Below are positions 35,160-48,084 of a stretch of DNA of 64,000 bases, one piece after another. The notes under the pieces are model-generated. The model ran no database searches. It was given only the letters and a program-made list of their open reading frames with translations, and was not told where the DNA came from. Origin of the DNA: Tubulanus polymorphus. Taxonomy: Eukaryota > Nemertea > Palaeonemertea > Tubulaniformes > Tubulanidae. The number at the start of each line of letters is the position of its first letter. Positions within the stretch are counted from its first letter, which is position 1. The position numbers and the translations under genes were made by a program. Location of the stretch: positions 3,233,001-3,297,000 of the forward strand of contig NC_134029.1 of NCBI RefSeq assembly GCF_964204645.1, in the 5' to 3' direction.

Positions 35160-38100
35160 TTCTAATAAAAGTCGAAATTTCAAACCACTTTCAACCGGCT
35201 AACGGTTTGAGTCGGTTCGATATTCAGTAAAATGTGCTTTGACAATAACGACTTCAATTTGCGAGACCATCATCATTTGAATGAGTTAGTGGCTGATTCG
35301 CCGCTTCCTGCCCCAAATAGCTGGTGATCCCGTTGTGCTATGAACCCCCAGACATTGAACTGTGTATTGCTATTGTTATGTCTTAAAACATTCGATTCGA
35401 CATTATGCGAAATAAACAACTGTTATGATCTGATCATAGATTATATGAACGTCGCGATCTTATTGCGGTCAGCATACTGAAGCAGTACCGAAGATTTTGC
35501 TACAATAGGGTGACGCACAGACTACGCACCCATGCCACTATATTGTATATCGAAAACACAACTTGATACCAATATTTTGTATATTTAAAAAGTTCACTGT
35601 ATATTACTAATATTATTATTATTATTATTATCATTATTATAATTATTATTATGGTTGATTTGTATAGACTATGACTCAGTGGAGATATACAGTTCAGCTT
35701 TCGAGTAGATAGATTTGTTTATACTGCAGTTCATGACATGTTTAGAACAACTGGTTAGAATAATGAGTTTTTGGTGGGCCCGATTTTTTCTTCCGAGGCA
35801 AGAGAAAAAACTTGAGGCTTGTTAATGTTTTTGACATTTTCACTGTGTATGTCGTTTATATACTGGGTGTCTTGCGGCTTGTCATACGTATCACAAATTC
35901 TGTGAAATTCAAATGTCTCCATCCTGAACAAATATGGATGATTTCTCGCTCTCCTGATTGCTGGACTTCTGTACTGAAATAATATGTTGATTACTGACGG
36001 GGTATGAACGTATAGGTGATTTATAATAGATTATGAACTGAGTAGAGTTTGTTACTATGCAAAATGATTAATTTTCTAGCGAAAGGTAATATTATAAAAA
36101 CAAAGAAATTAGATGAAAAGATCGTAGCAATTTTCTATTTTGACGCGCGTTTGCTTTTGGGGTTACTCATTAAATTACCTATCGGGTAAGAACGTCAGGT
36201 ATGTCTATAACTTTTCACACGAATTATTTGTGTTTTCGTGCGACTGAGAGCCGATTTCTATACGCGCAGCAGGACTGTGCATTCTGAATATCAAATGAAT
36301 TTGCTCTTCTCGTAAGTCTATTGTTGCTCCGTTGATTTGATCCTGGAACATTTTCATCCCAGTTAAAATGTATAAGACAGCAACATCGATTTGTACTAAA
36401 ACGATGAATCCAATTGACATAATCTCTGCCTATATCAACTTGTTTGCTGCCAACTACAAACTGCGAGTTATCTCTTAATTTTGGTTCTGCCGTTATTGCC
36501 ACTATTAGTTTTCTCGATCGGATCCTTATTCACTGTTTGATATTTGCAATCTGGCAGTTGGAATAGCGCAATTCCTGATAGGCTGGCAATGTCAACAAAA
36601 TGCTTCATTCTCAATGTTCATTGGTTTATTTCGAACGATGGCTGACTATGGCCAACTACGAGATAACCTTGCAGCAGATTGTTGGGAAGGAACATGGTGG
36701 TAGCAAACGTGTCTATAGTAAGAAACCACAAATATCTCAGGAAATCTCATTTACCTTATTCGGTTCGACCGATTCAATAAACAAATTTTCATCAGTTTGA
36801 TTTGCCCGCTATTATAGTCTGTTTGAAAATTGGTATCGGTTTCGAAATAGTTTTCACGTGGTCACTCACGAGAAATGAGTTGTTTTTATTCGGGTGTCAG
36901 AAATGTTGGCGTAATGAACACGTGTCGCCGTAAATAGAACAAAAGCTCACTAGCTTTCTTCAGTAATGGTTGTAATTTCCTAAATGCAACTGTTTTTGTG
37001 TTTGTCCCACTCAATACATGATAACTTTAATAGCACTACCAGTATGTTGTGAATATAAGCGTAGGTGTGCTATAACTGGGCAAATTTGTAGGTTTTTTTT
37101 AGGTATCTTAAAGCTATGTATTTGCTGATTCTTGAGTGTGTTTTAGTTTAAAATAACCTCATACTTGTTCATGTACCACCACTCTTCACGAAATTACTTA
37201 TTTTGAACTATGTGAGTGAAACTGAGAACTGTCAAATCGAATGTTTAAATCGAGATTCAAACTCTTGCGAAGACGTAGCTTTAGAATACTTGTCCTGTTC
37301 GAGGTCGCCAGTTAAATTTTCCTTCCGCAGTTTGAATGACTCGCGCCATGTGATTCTGTTGTAAGAATATCGTTCCCCTCCAAATTTTGTACAACCAGAG
37401 GAAACAAATATTGATCAAATTCAATAGAAATGCCATAAATATTATTATTATTGATATTATGATTATTATAATGATAACACTGTTTATTTGACAAGAATAA
37501 TGCTGTTTAACCTACGATTTGCTCACCCTGTTTTGTATAAATGAGATTTTTATGTGATAAAATCAGTTGATATGTGTGTGTGTATGTGGATGAGTGAGTG
37601 GGTGTAAGGCATGGCCTGGTTGTTACTGAAGCCATGTGATAAAATGACAAAGTGTTGTCCGCATAATGTTTTGATAAAAAAATATGTTTGTTTGTTTGTT
37701 TGTACTCCTAATAATGTTATAGCTTAAAACTCTGCTAGAAGTCATAAATGCAGATGGTGTATAGAGGTCGCCTTAGTGCGAATATCATATCGAATATGAA
37801 ATTTTCGCATCAAAATGCGCGGTGCCGAGCAACACTAGTTTTTACGCTCTTGAGGTGATGTTTGTTATTCGCGATGTCACAAAACTGTGGTTGAACAATC
37901 GTGTAAATATAACTATAAGTAGAAAAGTAGTTTTTCCACCGGGTTTGTGGATGAATGAACACATTTCACCTCGAAATCAAATCGGACGAAAAATGTCGAC
38001 GATTGTTTTCATACGGAGATGGTGCATTCACTTTATTTTTTTGTGATGACTTTGTTAGATTTAAGTTTTTTATAGTCTTTCGATAAAAAGTTTCTCATCG

Positions 38101-38845
38101 AGTGTAAATATTTGCACCAGATAGGTTCAATCATTGAACTGCGAAGCGTTACATTGAAATTATTTAAAAAAAAGAATGTTGACCTCCTTGATCTGTTCTG
38201 CGTGTATCAGGCTGGCGAATGTTACCTCAAATATGTCTATGGTGCAAATATATATCCGTGAGTTTCATCGCAAAGATAAGAAATTGTAATTCTCTCCATT
38301 GGCGAAATGTCTCTCGAGGCTATTTCTAATACAGCTACGGACATAATTTTCGATAATTTTTCGATATGTTCACAACCAGCGAAGAAAAATATACATACAT
38401 GTATCGTATATGTTTGATATGATAAAAAAATATGAATAAAGCGAAAGAAATGATGATAATGTTTAAACATATGATAATATATGTATGTATATGTTTTATA
38501 TATATATATATATATGATGATAATGTATAAATTGTTTTTCTGTTGTTTTTTTTTTATTACATGGGTTTGTAAATGATACTTTAAACACAAAAAAACGATG
38601 CTTTATTTAATGAAGAAAAAAAAAACGGTAGTAAATTATTTCCGTATTACGTAATTATTATTGATTATTGTATTGGCAAGAAAAAAGCCGCACATGATTA
38701 TTTTGAGCCGGTTCTTGAGACGTAAGCATTACCCATAGGCACATGTATCATGGGTCCCTTGAGTGCTTCATTAGTGCCCAATAGCCATTTTCTGGTACTT
38801 ATTATTGTACTGTTATAAATGTTAGTTTTAAATCATTATTCTTAT

Positions 38846-38847
38846 TC

Positions 38848-38900
<53 letters not shown>
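38846..38900. repeat. (TTA)n microsatellite
   Basis: About 17 uninterrupted TTA/ATT units. Confidence 0.9.
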
Positions 38901-38901
<1 letters not shown>

Positions 38902-40850
38902 GTGCATGATGGTTGTTTATGTTTTTTTGTGATCTCATGTTTTAGAAACTAAGTATCGAGCATTATTATGAAGATGTGCAGATAATGTTGAGAATGCAGC
39001 ATCGAGACCTTGTTTTGATAAGTATCTCCGTTTGGACCAAGTTTCGGAATAGAAAAAGAAAAAACGTTTCCATTTTCGGGAAATGTTTTTGTTGATTGAC
39101 TGTCTCGGACTGCACACTCTGTATGTTTTTGATAGTTTGATGATATTTTGTAGCTGTGTTTTATGATTAACGATATATTAGAACTTTGGGCCTTTTACAC
39201 ACGTAAATGTTTTATAATATGAAATAAATTCCAAGACAACAAACGAATTAAATGAAAAAGAACGATCGATCAACAACAGGAATTATTATTATAGTTACAT
39301 GTATTATGATTATTGCACAATATATTATTTAAATAGTAAAAAATTAAAAATCAAAATGTTGCATGCTTATATTTGTAGTTTTGCTTATTTGTTTTTCGTT
39401 TTGTGGCATGAAGCGTGGTTTCCCATGGAAATTTCGAATTTCCTAGATTTTGAAGAGGAACGTTGTACGAATATATATCTAACGGAGAATGTCTATATGT
39501 ATTTACCGGTATTTGCTTCAAATTTCAATGATCGGTTAATCAAAGAATGTAAGCGCTTTCGTGGAATTCGAGAATGGACAAGTAAAAAATCATGTCAGTA
39601 TATCTAAAATGGTTAAACTATTTATGTTGTGGTTATGATATATCAAATGCCATTATTAGTTATCATCATTATTACTGTGGTTATTTGTCTTATAATTGGC
39701 GTTCTGTAAGGGGCAGGATCCCCTTACAGTTGAGCGATTTTTGGTATAATTTCCGCATTCATAAGTTGAAGTTTATCCCAGCTGGCTCTGATTTATAACT
39801 GAGGACATCAGCATTATAAAACGATAGTTTAAAAGCATGAAATATATATTATATTGTTATTGTGCTGCAGCCTCGAGAGTTGAACTCTATTTTGATGCAT
39901 TGTGTCAAGATATTACTAAGTTTTTTTCTTGTTTACACTTTTGAATACACCAGGAAAATTGTTTGTGCACTTCGATATCGTATTTCTCGCTTTATCGTTA
40001 CCTGGGTCGGATGTCAAGCTGTCAAATGGTTTTTCACTATTTAGTGCTATTGTACATCTTCGTTTTCCATATCTTTGTGTTTCCACCCCTATACTTCCCA
40101 TTTATAAACCGGCTTGTTAATTACAGTGAAAAATCACCTTTGGCTCCTGTCCAGTATAACACATTGATAAAAATTACAAAATCATTCATATTTGTCCGTT
40201 CGAAATCCGTGGGAAAATTCTTCTTCATATTTTTTTTGTCTTCACATAAAAATTCTAGTTTGAATTATTGTTCACAAGCAGAGTTCAAGCGATCGAAATC
40301 ATATCTTAGAACGCAGTCAACCAACCGTGTGTGGGCTTAAGGAGAAACCGCAACGAAACGTGGTAGAATTTATACCCATTAGTCTATATACACGTTCGAA
40401 ATGACCAAAAATTCAAGACGATAAATGAATGAATTTTTAGTTTTTGTGTTTAAATCTTTAATTTCAAAACTAAATATGAAAGTGGGTTTTATACGTGAGT
40501 TAGACGATAGACGCAGACGGATTAATTAACCAGTTAGCCGTGTAGCATTTAACAGACAATGTATGCAAACATTACTATTAACCGGATTTATATATGTATA
40601 TGAAGAACGAAAAGCAAACATTTTACGAGTTCAAAATAGTAGAATCTGTACATAAGATATATATTTCCTTCACTAGCCAAACTCTGTCTATATGATATGT
40701 AAGATGTGTGCAGTGGTTTTTCAGCTTTCATCACCTATGACCATATTGTACATGGCTGCTGACCATTTTTGTATTGTTCACTGGGAGTTTCTATGAGTGA
40801 TATGTATTGTATAACCAAAATTTAGTCGAGAATTAAAAAGAAATACTCTT

Positions 40851-42190
40851 GACCAAAAAATCGGATTTTCGTGTTTTATTTTTTTTCGTTAGCAATTTTT
40901 GAGATTTCAGACGTTCAACTCCTCCATCTTACCATAAATATCTCAATCTGAGTCTCCAACAGAGAGTTCCAGAGATCGTGCGCCGTGTGGGTGTTGGTCG
41001 GCCTTGCGACCGTTTGCTATGCGATGCAATCTGTTGTAAATTGGCAGGTAGGTCGACGACGACTGGCCCAACCCACCTCTACGCCCGTCTTGAAGATAAA
41101 CTGGAGATCGATCTTGCATGTAACGATATCATCTTTTTCCAAGCGCAAAACATTTGACATTAAATGGACGGCAAACATGTGATTAGACCAACAGAATTTA
41201 CGAATGAATATTTCATAAATATAAACATATTTTGAACATTTGCTGAACGGATCAACCACGTGGTTTGGTCGTCTGAATTCAGCATGAAGGCGAAATCTAA
41301 CTGGAATCTGTCATCTGTCGGTCCTTCAATATTCGGCCATTTCAGTGTATTATCTGAAAACTTTAGACGTACACGTAAAATAATGCTGACATTTTATGCG
41401 GGCATTCATTCGTCGAAGATGAAGTTCATGTATTGGTGGGCGCATGCAGTCATCTATTATGTGAAAACTTCTTGTTTAAGCTTTGATCCATTCGAAAACC
41501 ATATCACGCGCATTTGGACCACGCGAGTCTCCCCGAGCAAATCTTTATCAAAATAGTTTTCTTTTCAATGGATTCTAAATCCTTTTTTACACAGTTCACT
41601 TTTTTCAGGCAGCGCGAGTTTGACATTTTGCACGAAGTCTTAGAAATATCTCGCCGCAGAACAACAAACAGACTAGGACCATCTTACTTATAGGCAATCT
41701 AACAACTTAAGGAGAGTCTTCAGATGCAAGACGTAAACTGCTTCATTGCGCATTTACTGTCGATATTCACAGAATGAAAGAATGAAACCTAAGCAGATAG
41801 AAAGAAAATATCAGTTTTCTATATTCTATGTGTATATCATCTTTTATTTGGAAGCTTCCTACCTTCTATTATAAATGTACATATACGAATTTCATCAGGG
41901 ATAAATACGGTGACATGTCGTTCCACATCTATGGTTTATATCATCTACAATTATCCAAACTCGTATATTCCTCGGAAATACATGAAATGCCATTGTCTCC
42001 AAAACCACACAAAGACCTTCTATCGAAAGATGAAACGTGGGAAAATAACTCACAGAAACCCAAACGAAAAATGAAGAAAAGAAGGCTATATTGAGGGTAC
42101 CAATCCAGCCATTTATTTCATAAGACCATTCTGCACATCAGTTGATGAGACTATTTGATAAACAAGGTGGTATAAGGGGCAAATATAGGA
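40851..42190. other. Intergenic stretch, no gene recognised
   Basis: Several open frames of 65-98 codons on both strands (for example 41260-41556 plus, 41017-41259 minus, 41828-42094 plus) have no recognisable motif and conflict with each other. None can be supported. Confidence 0.3.
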
Positions 42191-42199
42191 AATGTGTGT

Positions 42200-42306
42200 G
42201 GGTGGTTTTTTAATATGTTTGGTAGTGTATGTGATATAGTGGTGCGATGTCGATATTTGGTAGTGTATGTGGAATTAGTGGTGTGATGTCGATGTTTGGT
42301 AGTGTA
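42200..42306. repeat. 38-39-bp minisatellite, left part (before transposon)
   Basis: Units of the form GATGTCGATGTTTGGTAGTG plus TATGTGGAATTAGTGGTGT. The array is interrupted at 42309 by a transposon and resumes at 48087. Confidence 0.9.
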
Positions 42307-42308
42307 TA

Positions 42309-42680
42309 CCCTTACGAAAATGGTACACGTGTAATTGTAAATGAAAATACACGTGTATTTCAAGTACACGTGTAAAATTTGCCCAATTTTACACGTGTAC
42401 TTTATCCCAATTACACGTGTACTTCATCCAAATTACACGTGTATTACACGTGTACTTCATCCAAATTACACGTGTATTACACGTGTACTTCATCCAAATT
42501 ACACGTGTACTTCATCCTAATTACATGTGTACTTCATCCAAATTTCACGTGTATTACACGTGTACTTCATCCTTATTACACGTGTTTTTCATCTTGTATT
42601 ACACGTGTACTTTATCCTAATTACACGTGTATTTCATCCAATATTACACGTGTCTTACACGCTAAATACATGTGTCTTCA
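42309..42680. repeat. Left subterminal array of TACACGTGTA palindromes
   Basis: About 20 copies of ACACGTGTA spaced by short AT-rich linkers such as CTTCATCCAAAT. Each contains the E-box CACGTG. All frames look open through it; these are repeat artefacts. Confidence 0.9.
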
Positions 42681-42840
42681 ATTGCCATTTTTTGTTGAAT
42701 TCAAATCAAACCACCATGTGAGGAAATCTCCTTAATCCATGTGCTGTTTAGAATGAACATACTCAAGAGATTCACATTTTCCATACTAACTGATTTATTC
42801 ATCTTCATAAATTTTATAAATCTTTGAGTTATGGCATGTC

Positions 42841-43081
42841 TTATGTTGGCCTCTTTCGCACCCTTCTCCTTTCGACATTGTTCTGAAATGATAACCATTT
42901 GAAAAAATTAAGCAAAAGTATACAATGATTTCTTTACCCGGATAAATAATTCAACTTCAGCTGCTTGGGATGATGATTGAATTCTGTAGCTTTTTCTAAG
43001 ATTCTTCTGCATATAACAGTTAACAGTTTTTGCACTCTTCAATGACTTGATTTTAAGCCATATGGTGAAATGCTTGACAAT
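42841..43081 (-). CDS. Last two exons of an unrecognised transposon-borne protein (tentative)
   Basis: Minus exon 43081-42938 has acceptor AATTTCCAG and donor CGG|GTAAAG. It encodes 48 residues beginning IVKHFTIWLKIKSLKS and ending AAEVELFIR. A 55-bp intron follows, ending in ATCATTTCAG. The next exon, 42882-42841, continues in phase with the basic tail NNVERRRVRKRPT and TAA. Coding-like composition and matched phases support it, but no family is recognised and upstream exons were not found convincingly. A frame-broken block at about 44590-44690 (DAYSLLDDTTAAAIR) may belong to it. Confidence 0.3.
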
Positions 43082-43297
43082 CTGGAAATTTCAATGTTCA
43101 ACGCCACCTGATGAAAAACAAGGGGTCTAGGGACACCATGCCCATATGGTTTCGAATGCTAACCAATCAACATAATAAAATAGAAACAGGACATTGAAAC
43201 TCACCACTATCATAAAACATGTCACAAGCTACAATTTTATAATTGATCGATGTTATTAAGTATTCATAGGTACCAAAATAAATTAGACAAATTGTAT

Positions 43298-43461
43298 GGG
43301 ATCATTCATTTATTACGTACGCATAAAATTTGAATTTTTCAAACCCCCTCCCCCTTTGTACGCAAAATCAGCCATTTTTTCATATACATTCAGCAATACA
43401 GTACGCAATTGCACTGACCCCTCCCCTTCCCCTAATGCGTACGTAATAAATGAATGACCCC
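43298..43461. mobile_element. MITE nested in the large transposon
   Basis: TCATTCATTTATTACGTACG at the left and its inverse at the right (23-bp perfect core TCATT...GCAT, with GGG outside), CCCCCTCCCC-rich interior, about 164 bp. The 'GGGTCATTCATTTATTACGTA' type of end is widespread in invertebrate MITEs (general knowledge). Confidence 0.8.
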
Positions 43462-44794
43462 TATATAATTCAATATTCAACTCCCCCTGGTGGTGAGAAC
43501 AAAAACCTGGGTAACCCCAATTCCACATGAGATGAATACTACAACAGTGGTAACAATTATCAAATATCAAGACTATATAAGTCAAAACCTGTTGATATTT
43601 TCCTTCAAAAACCTTTTTCTATCTATGAATAAGAACTGATGACACTAAGATGGCTGCCAAATGTGTCACGCTTGACTGATCGAAAAATCAGTCTCGTATG
43701 TTTTAGATTGTTAAGAATGTACACCCATCACAAATTTCAAAGAAAAATTGCAAACCATTAGGGAGCTACAAGACAAAAATGACCTTTTTGGGTACAAAAA
43801 AGGTCACATGATGGCCATCTTGTGTCAAGATTGAAGCATCTTCAAAATTTCCCTTGAAAACTTCAAAAAATTGCATAAGTTATGATTTTGGGGAATGAAA
43901 ATGGCCAATGCAGTTGGCCATCTTGATTCGGACCAGTTTTGGGCAGGAGACATGGCTAGGATAGATATATCTATAACTTAAATATCAAGAGTATTAAAAC
44001 TTCCCAAAATACTGGATTCCAACAACAGACGAACGAAGGGTGAATGCAATAGCCCGCTTGGACTAAAGTCTCAAATGGACTAAAGGTGGGGACACATTAG
44101 GCAATTTCGTTAAGCACTAATGTTGTGCAATGAAATCGTCGGTAAAATCACCTAGTTTGTCAGGGTCTGCGCCGACTGAATCGCCCGAATCCAACACGTC
44201 CTTCGACTGAATCACCCAACGCATCAGGACACGGTGATTGTTCGCCTCGAGCCATATTAAACGTTAAACCCTCCCCTTTTCTGACCAAGTGCCCTTTTGA
44301 ATCACAGGAGAAAAATTCCACCCTATGATCAAAGTGCACAAACCCCATACAACCGTTTCAGACCGGGAGACCTGTATTGACTAGGGCCCTTTTCATAAGA
44401 GCTGAACCCTCGTTCTTCCAGCTTGGATCCGCCCCTGTAAATCAACAACAAATGAACGCTAGCCATTATATATTGAATTCATGTACTTACGTATTATTTA
44501 GCTGACCCGGTTTGGGTCCAACTTTTTTCCTCATGGAAGACTTTCATTGCGTCGCATCCAGTCCAATGCCTTGACAATTAGACTTTTAAATGAGTGGACG
44601 ACAGCATGCATGCACCCAACAGTATTAGGTTTTCCGACTAATCAGCGTATGGCAGCAGCTGTTGTATCATCCAATAGTGAGTAGGCATCCTAAAATGAGA
44701 AGAATTTACAATGCTCACGCTGTAATCTATACTAAAACCATTTCGACGCTCATATAATCTATTATGTAAATACCTGATTTTCATCACACTGTCG

Positions 44795-45420
44795 TTGTTG
44801 AGAAATCAGTGGAGAATTGAAGGCTCTCTCGCACTAACATCGTTTTCCAACAATCCCCTGGTGGACACATTTTTAAGCCAAAAAAATGGGAATTCCAATT
44901 TTATAGTGTCGGTCATTGGATCAATTGTTATTGGTGTAGACCCTATAAAGTTTGAAAAAAAATGGTCAAGAATTGATTACACTAATGTTGTTTTTGTCCC
45001 CAATCGAAACTCCGACAGCGACCTAATTCCAGCATACAAATTTAATGGCGATGATGGGCGCACAACAAAATCAAAATGACCCTGCGGTTTTTAGATTGGA
45101 TGAATAAACACCAAAGACACTCCATTTTTATCCCTCACGATTGGAATGATCACTCACAATTTTTAGGCCTACAAGTACAATATTTACTTAGTCATGTTAG
45201 TTTTCATTCCAATAAACATATTCTTTTAGTGACCTTGTGGTGGCCTGAAGCCCAACACAATAAACCTTTACTTAACTACATGTACATAACAATAATCATA
45301 CCTGAACAATCCACAACGTCCTTTAAACGCGGGATAATAAATGGCCTTCGATTTTTTCTGTTCCACTTCCATTCGAATCCACTCTCTCTACTAATTGTAA
45401 TGAATCTAATCATTCAATGA
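44795..45420 (+). CDS. Two overlapping unrecognised open frames inside the transposon (94 and 114 codons)
   Basis: The first frame (44795-45079) reads as an ordinary globular sequence with NFIVSVIGSIVIGVDPIKF and ends TGA. The second (45076-45420) starts on an overlapping ATGA and is rich in His, Trp and Phe (IPHDWNDHSQFLGLQ, LLVTLWWPEAQHNKP). They may be one gene with a frameshift, two genes, or a decayed exon. No family is recognised. Confidence 0.3.
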
Positions 45421-46713
45421 TCCACTATGTGTTTCACCTCAAACAAAGAAGCAGTGTCACTTTTGGTCCAGTTGTCAATGATCCCCTATTATACATTGTC
45501 ATCCATTAATGCGTTTTGAAATCATTATGAGAATAGAATACTGAATAGATCGTGAAAGCCTGTGAAAACGGCGTGAAAACGTGTTGCTTAACAATGGCAA
45601 TATGGCTGCCACCGCGCAGGGGTGCTTGGGAGTTTAATTGAAATAGATTATTTAATTATTAATAAGTTTTACATCTGCATTTTAGTTCTTTTAGAATTTA
45701 AGAATAATCGTGATTAGTGATATTTAATTAGTAAAAATAACTTATACTAAGTTATTATGAAGCTAAGGCAAAATCAATTAAGTAAGTTGAAAATAACGAT
45801 TCAGTGAAGAAATGACGATCATTTTAATATACGCTGTATTATAAAAATAGACAAAAAAGGTACATGAATAAGGCCTGTTACTATTTAATTCAACATTTAG
45901 ATGAGATTAGATTTGTCTAGGTTTTTTTCTGTTTATTGAAAACCATTTTATCGGAGCTCGTCAGTTCGTCAGTGAGGTTTTCATTTTAGTAGTGTTCCAA
46001 AATGGAAGACAAATAACATTAAGATGCACTTTTTAGTGGAAAAATTACCCGTAAATATCGATGTATACCAACCGAATTCGTCTTTTGCAAGCATGGAGTT
46101 TGAAAAAGAAATTGCAAGTAGCAGGCCAGTTTAAATACGCGAGTAGGCCTACATGTTAAACATTTGGAGGTAAGATCATTTTAAATCTAAGCAAATCAAA
46201 TTGACTTTATTGGTTCTTATCAATTCAATGTTAAACAAGTATATTATTGGTTTGACAATAAAGTTGACAGGACTAACAAGAGACATGGAGAATTATGCAA
46301 TTGCATAGGCCAATTGTTTAGTTTAATGTTAATGTTGTTAGTTTTTACAAGCGGGCTCAGTTCTAATTGAGGGGATGGCCTCTGTCTGTCTCAGTGTCTG
46401 TATATTGGACGATCACATTGTACCACATACTTTTTATGTGTACAACATACAAAATATGGTGTATACATATATAATGGATAATGTATGATAGACAATGCTA
46501 TGTATTTCGTATATAAGCCCTTACAGACAAAAAAGCCAGGTCCGATCTGGTACGTTATGCATGAGGTTTACTGTTCATCGCAACAATAGGCTACGAAATC
46601 GCTAGCTGGAAACCAACCTACGTATAGGCCTACTGTAGCCTTAAGTTCTATATGCTTGGGAATAATTTATTCTCAAATTACTTCTTGTTTTGTAGATGGT
46701 AATATGTTGCTAA

Positions 46714-47112
46714 ATGATGGACATTTCGATTTTTCAAGAAGTCAATTTTGAGAATCTGGAAGATTTAAGAATTGAAAATGGCCACAATCCATCAATAATG
46801 CAGACAATGGTTGTGACGACGTAAGTTAGTAATACAGTGCCTTATGACTAAAGTGAATGCAATCTTAATTGCCAATCTACTCATCCGATATGAACTTGAC
46901 CAATCACCACAATGTTTAATCTAGTTTGCAGCCACAGCTCATTGATGGAAATAGATGATCCTCTCCACACAAATGCTGAGGTGACCCTTCGTGGGGCTGT
47001 TACTACTATTATGACGTTCTCCCTCGAAGCTGGATCCACATCAACTGTTTTGACTGGATTGTTGGATCGGTTGAATTTTCTGTTACTGAGAAGCGGTTCT
47101 ACGCAGTTCTAA
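46714..47112 (+). CDS. Exon pair of an unrecognised transposon-borne protein (tentative)
   Basis: Acceptor TTTTGTAG ends at 46695. An ATG at 46714 starts MMDISIFQEVNFENLEDLR and the exon ends ACGAC|GTAAGT at 46820. A frame-compatible acceptor GCCACAG ends at 46942 and leads into 46943-47112 (SLMEIDDPLHTNAEVTLRG...). Further downstream other frames look coding (EFSVTEKRFYAVLNAYFEK near 47080, FCETVFGFIQRATKACASF near 47520) but are broken by stops, as expected for a decaying element. Confidence 0.3.
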
Positions 47113-47814
47113 ATGCCTATTTTGAAAAGATTTTCTCTATGTGCGGAGGTGAACAAATATTACTGCGCTGTATATAAGACATTATTCAAAAAACTGCAGG
47201 TATGATACAAATGTTCATTATGTGATATACAGTATGATAAGGCAACATTAGAGGAAAAAGGACATTTTTTGTGTACATGCCCATTAATGAACAACTGAAA
47301 AGACTCCTCGGCTAAGAAGAGCTAGCTAGCAAAATTAATGAATGGGCCTACAAGGAAAGCAGAACACTTGGAGCTGGTGACAGCAATATATTCAACATTT
47401 TTCATAAATAACATTGTAATTCGGGGCTTGGGCAGTCCCCTAAGCCTCTAGTTATCTTGATAATAAATGAAATATCCAAAATTTTTTGTTCAGATCATGA
47501 TTTTTGTGAAACAGTTTTTGGATTTATTCAGAGGGCAACAAAGGCATGTGCTTCATTCATACAGGATCCAATCTAGTCAATACAGGACAAACAACATGAC
47601 TTTTTTGACACGGCATCCTGGAAAAAACTACTAAATGAGGATCAAACAATTAAAAAGACAGGAGATTCCTTCAATTCTCCGAACATTACATGCAAAATCT
47701 TACTTTTTATGAAATCATGTGAAGCTAAATGATGTAATTACAAATTTTATTGCAGTTCACAAAAGTGACCAATTATGAGAAACAAGGTACATGTATAATT
47801 TAGTCTAGTACATG

Positions 47815-48084
47815 CATCCAGATTGCACATGTATTTCAGAAGCCACACATGAATTTACACGTGTTTTTAAAATACACGTCCTAAGTTACACGTGTATTTC
47901 AAGATACACATCTTCAGTACACGTGTAATTCAAAATACATGTCCAAACTACACGTGTATTTTAGAAATACACGTGTTTTACACATGTACTTCAAAATACA
48001 CGTCAAAAGTACACGTGTAATTTCATATTACACGTGTATTACACGTGTATTTAGCTAAATACACGTGTACCATTTTCATAAGGG
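47815..48084. repeat. Right subterminal array of ACACGTGTA palindromes
   Basis: Same motif as the left array, more diverged, ending in the right terminal inverted repeat. Confidence 0.9.

Larger units (their letters stand above)
34995..40850 (+). other. MEF2 3' UTR and downstream AT-rich flank
   Basis: AATAAA at 35154-35159 and again at 35411-35416 follow the stop and are the best polyadenylation signals. Further on the sequence is very AT-rich with (TTA)n at 38846-38900 and AT dinucleotides near 38498. Short frames here show no recognisable protein. Animal MEF2 3' UTRs can be kilobases long, so part of this may be transcribed. Confidence 0.5.
42309..48084. mobile_element. 5.8-kb DNA transposon, TA target site, CACGTG-rich subterminal arrays
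   Basis: The left end CCCTTACGAAAATGGTACAC and the right end (read inverted) CCCTTATGAAAATGGTACAC differ at one base and run on into ACACGTGT repeats. TA lies at both borders (42307-42308 and 48085-48086). Removing the element and one TA recreates, base for base, the minisatellite unit found intact at about 48185-48233, so the insertion boundaries are certain. Inside each end are arrays of palindromic TACACGTGTA (about 370 bp left, 270 bp right). The interior holds exon-like frames on both strands (see separate entries) and nested smaller elements. A TA duplication fits Tc1/mariner-like and some other DNA-transposon superfamilies; no DDE transposase was recognised, so the superfamily is open. 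Confidence 0.85.

Noticed and set aside
42379-42735. 118-codon frame rich in YTCTSSKLHVY repeats
   Set aside because: Translation of the TACACGTGTA array at the transposon end.
42309-43461. CRISPR-like array in the regularly spaced ACACGTGTA motifs
   Set aside because: The units are short palindromes with irregular, non-unique spacers inside a transposon end in an animal genome.
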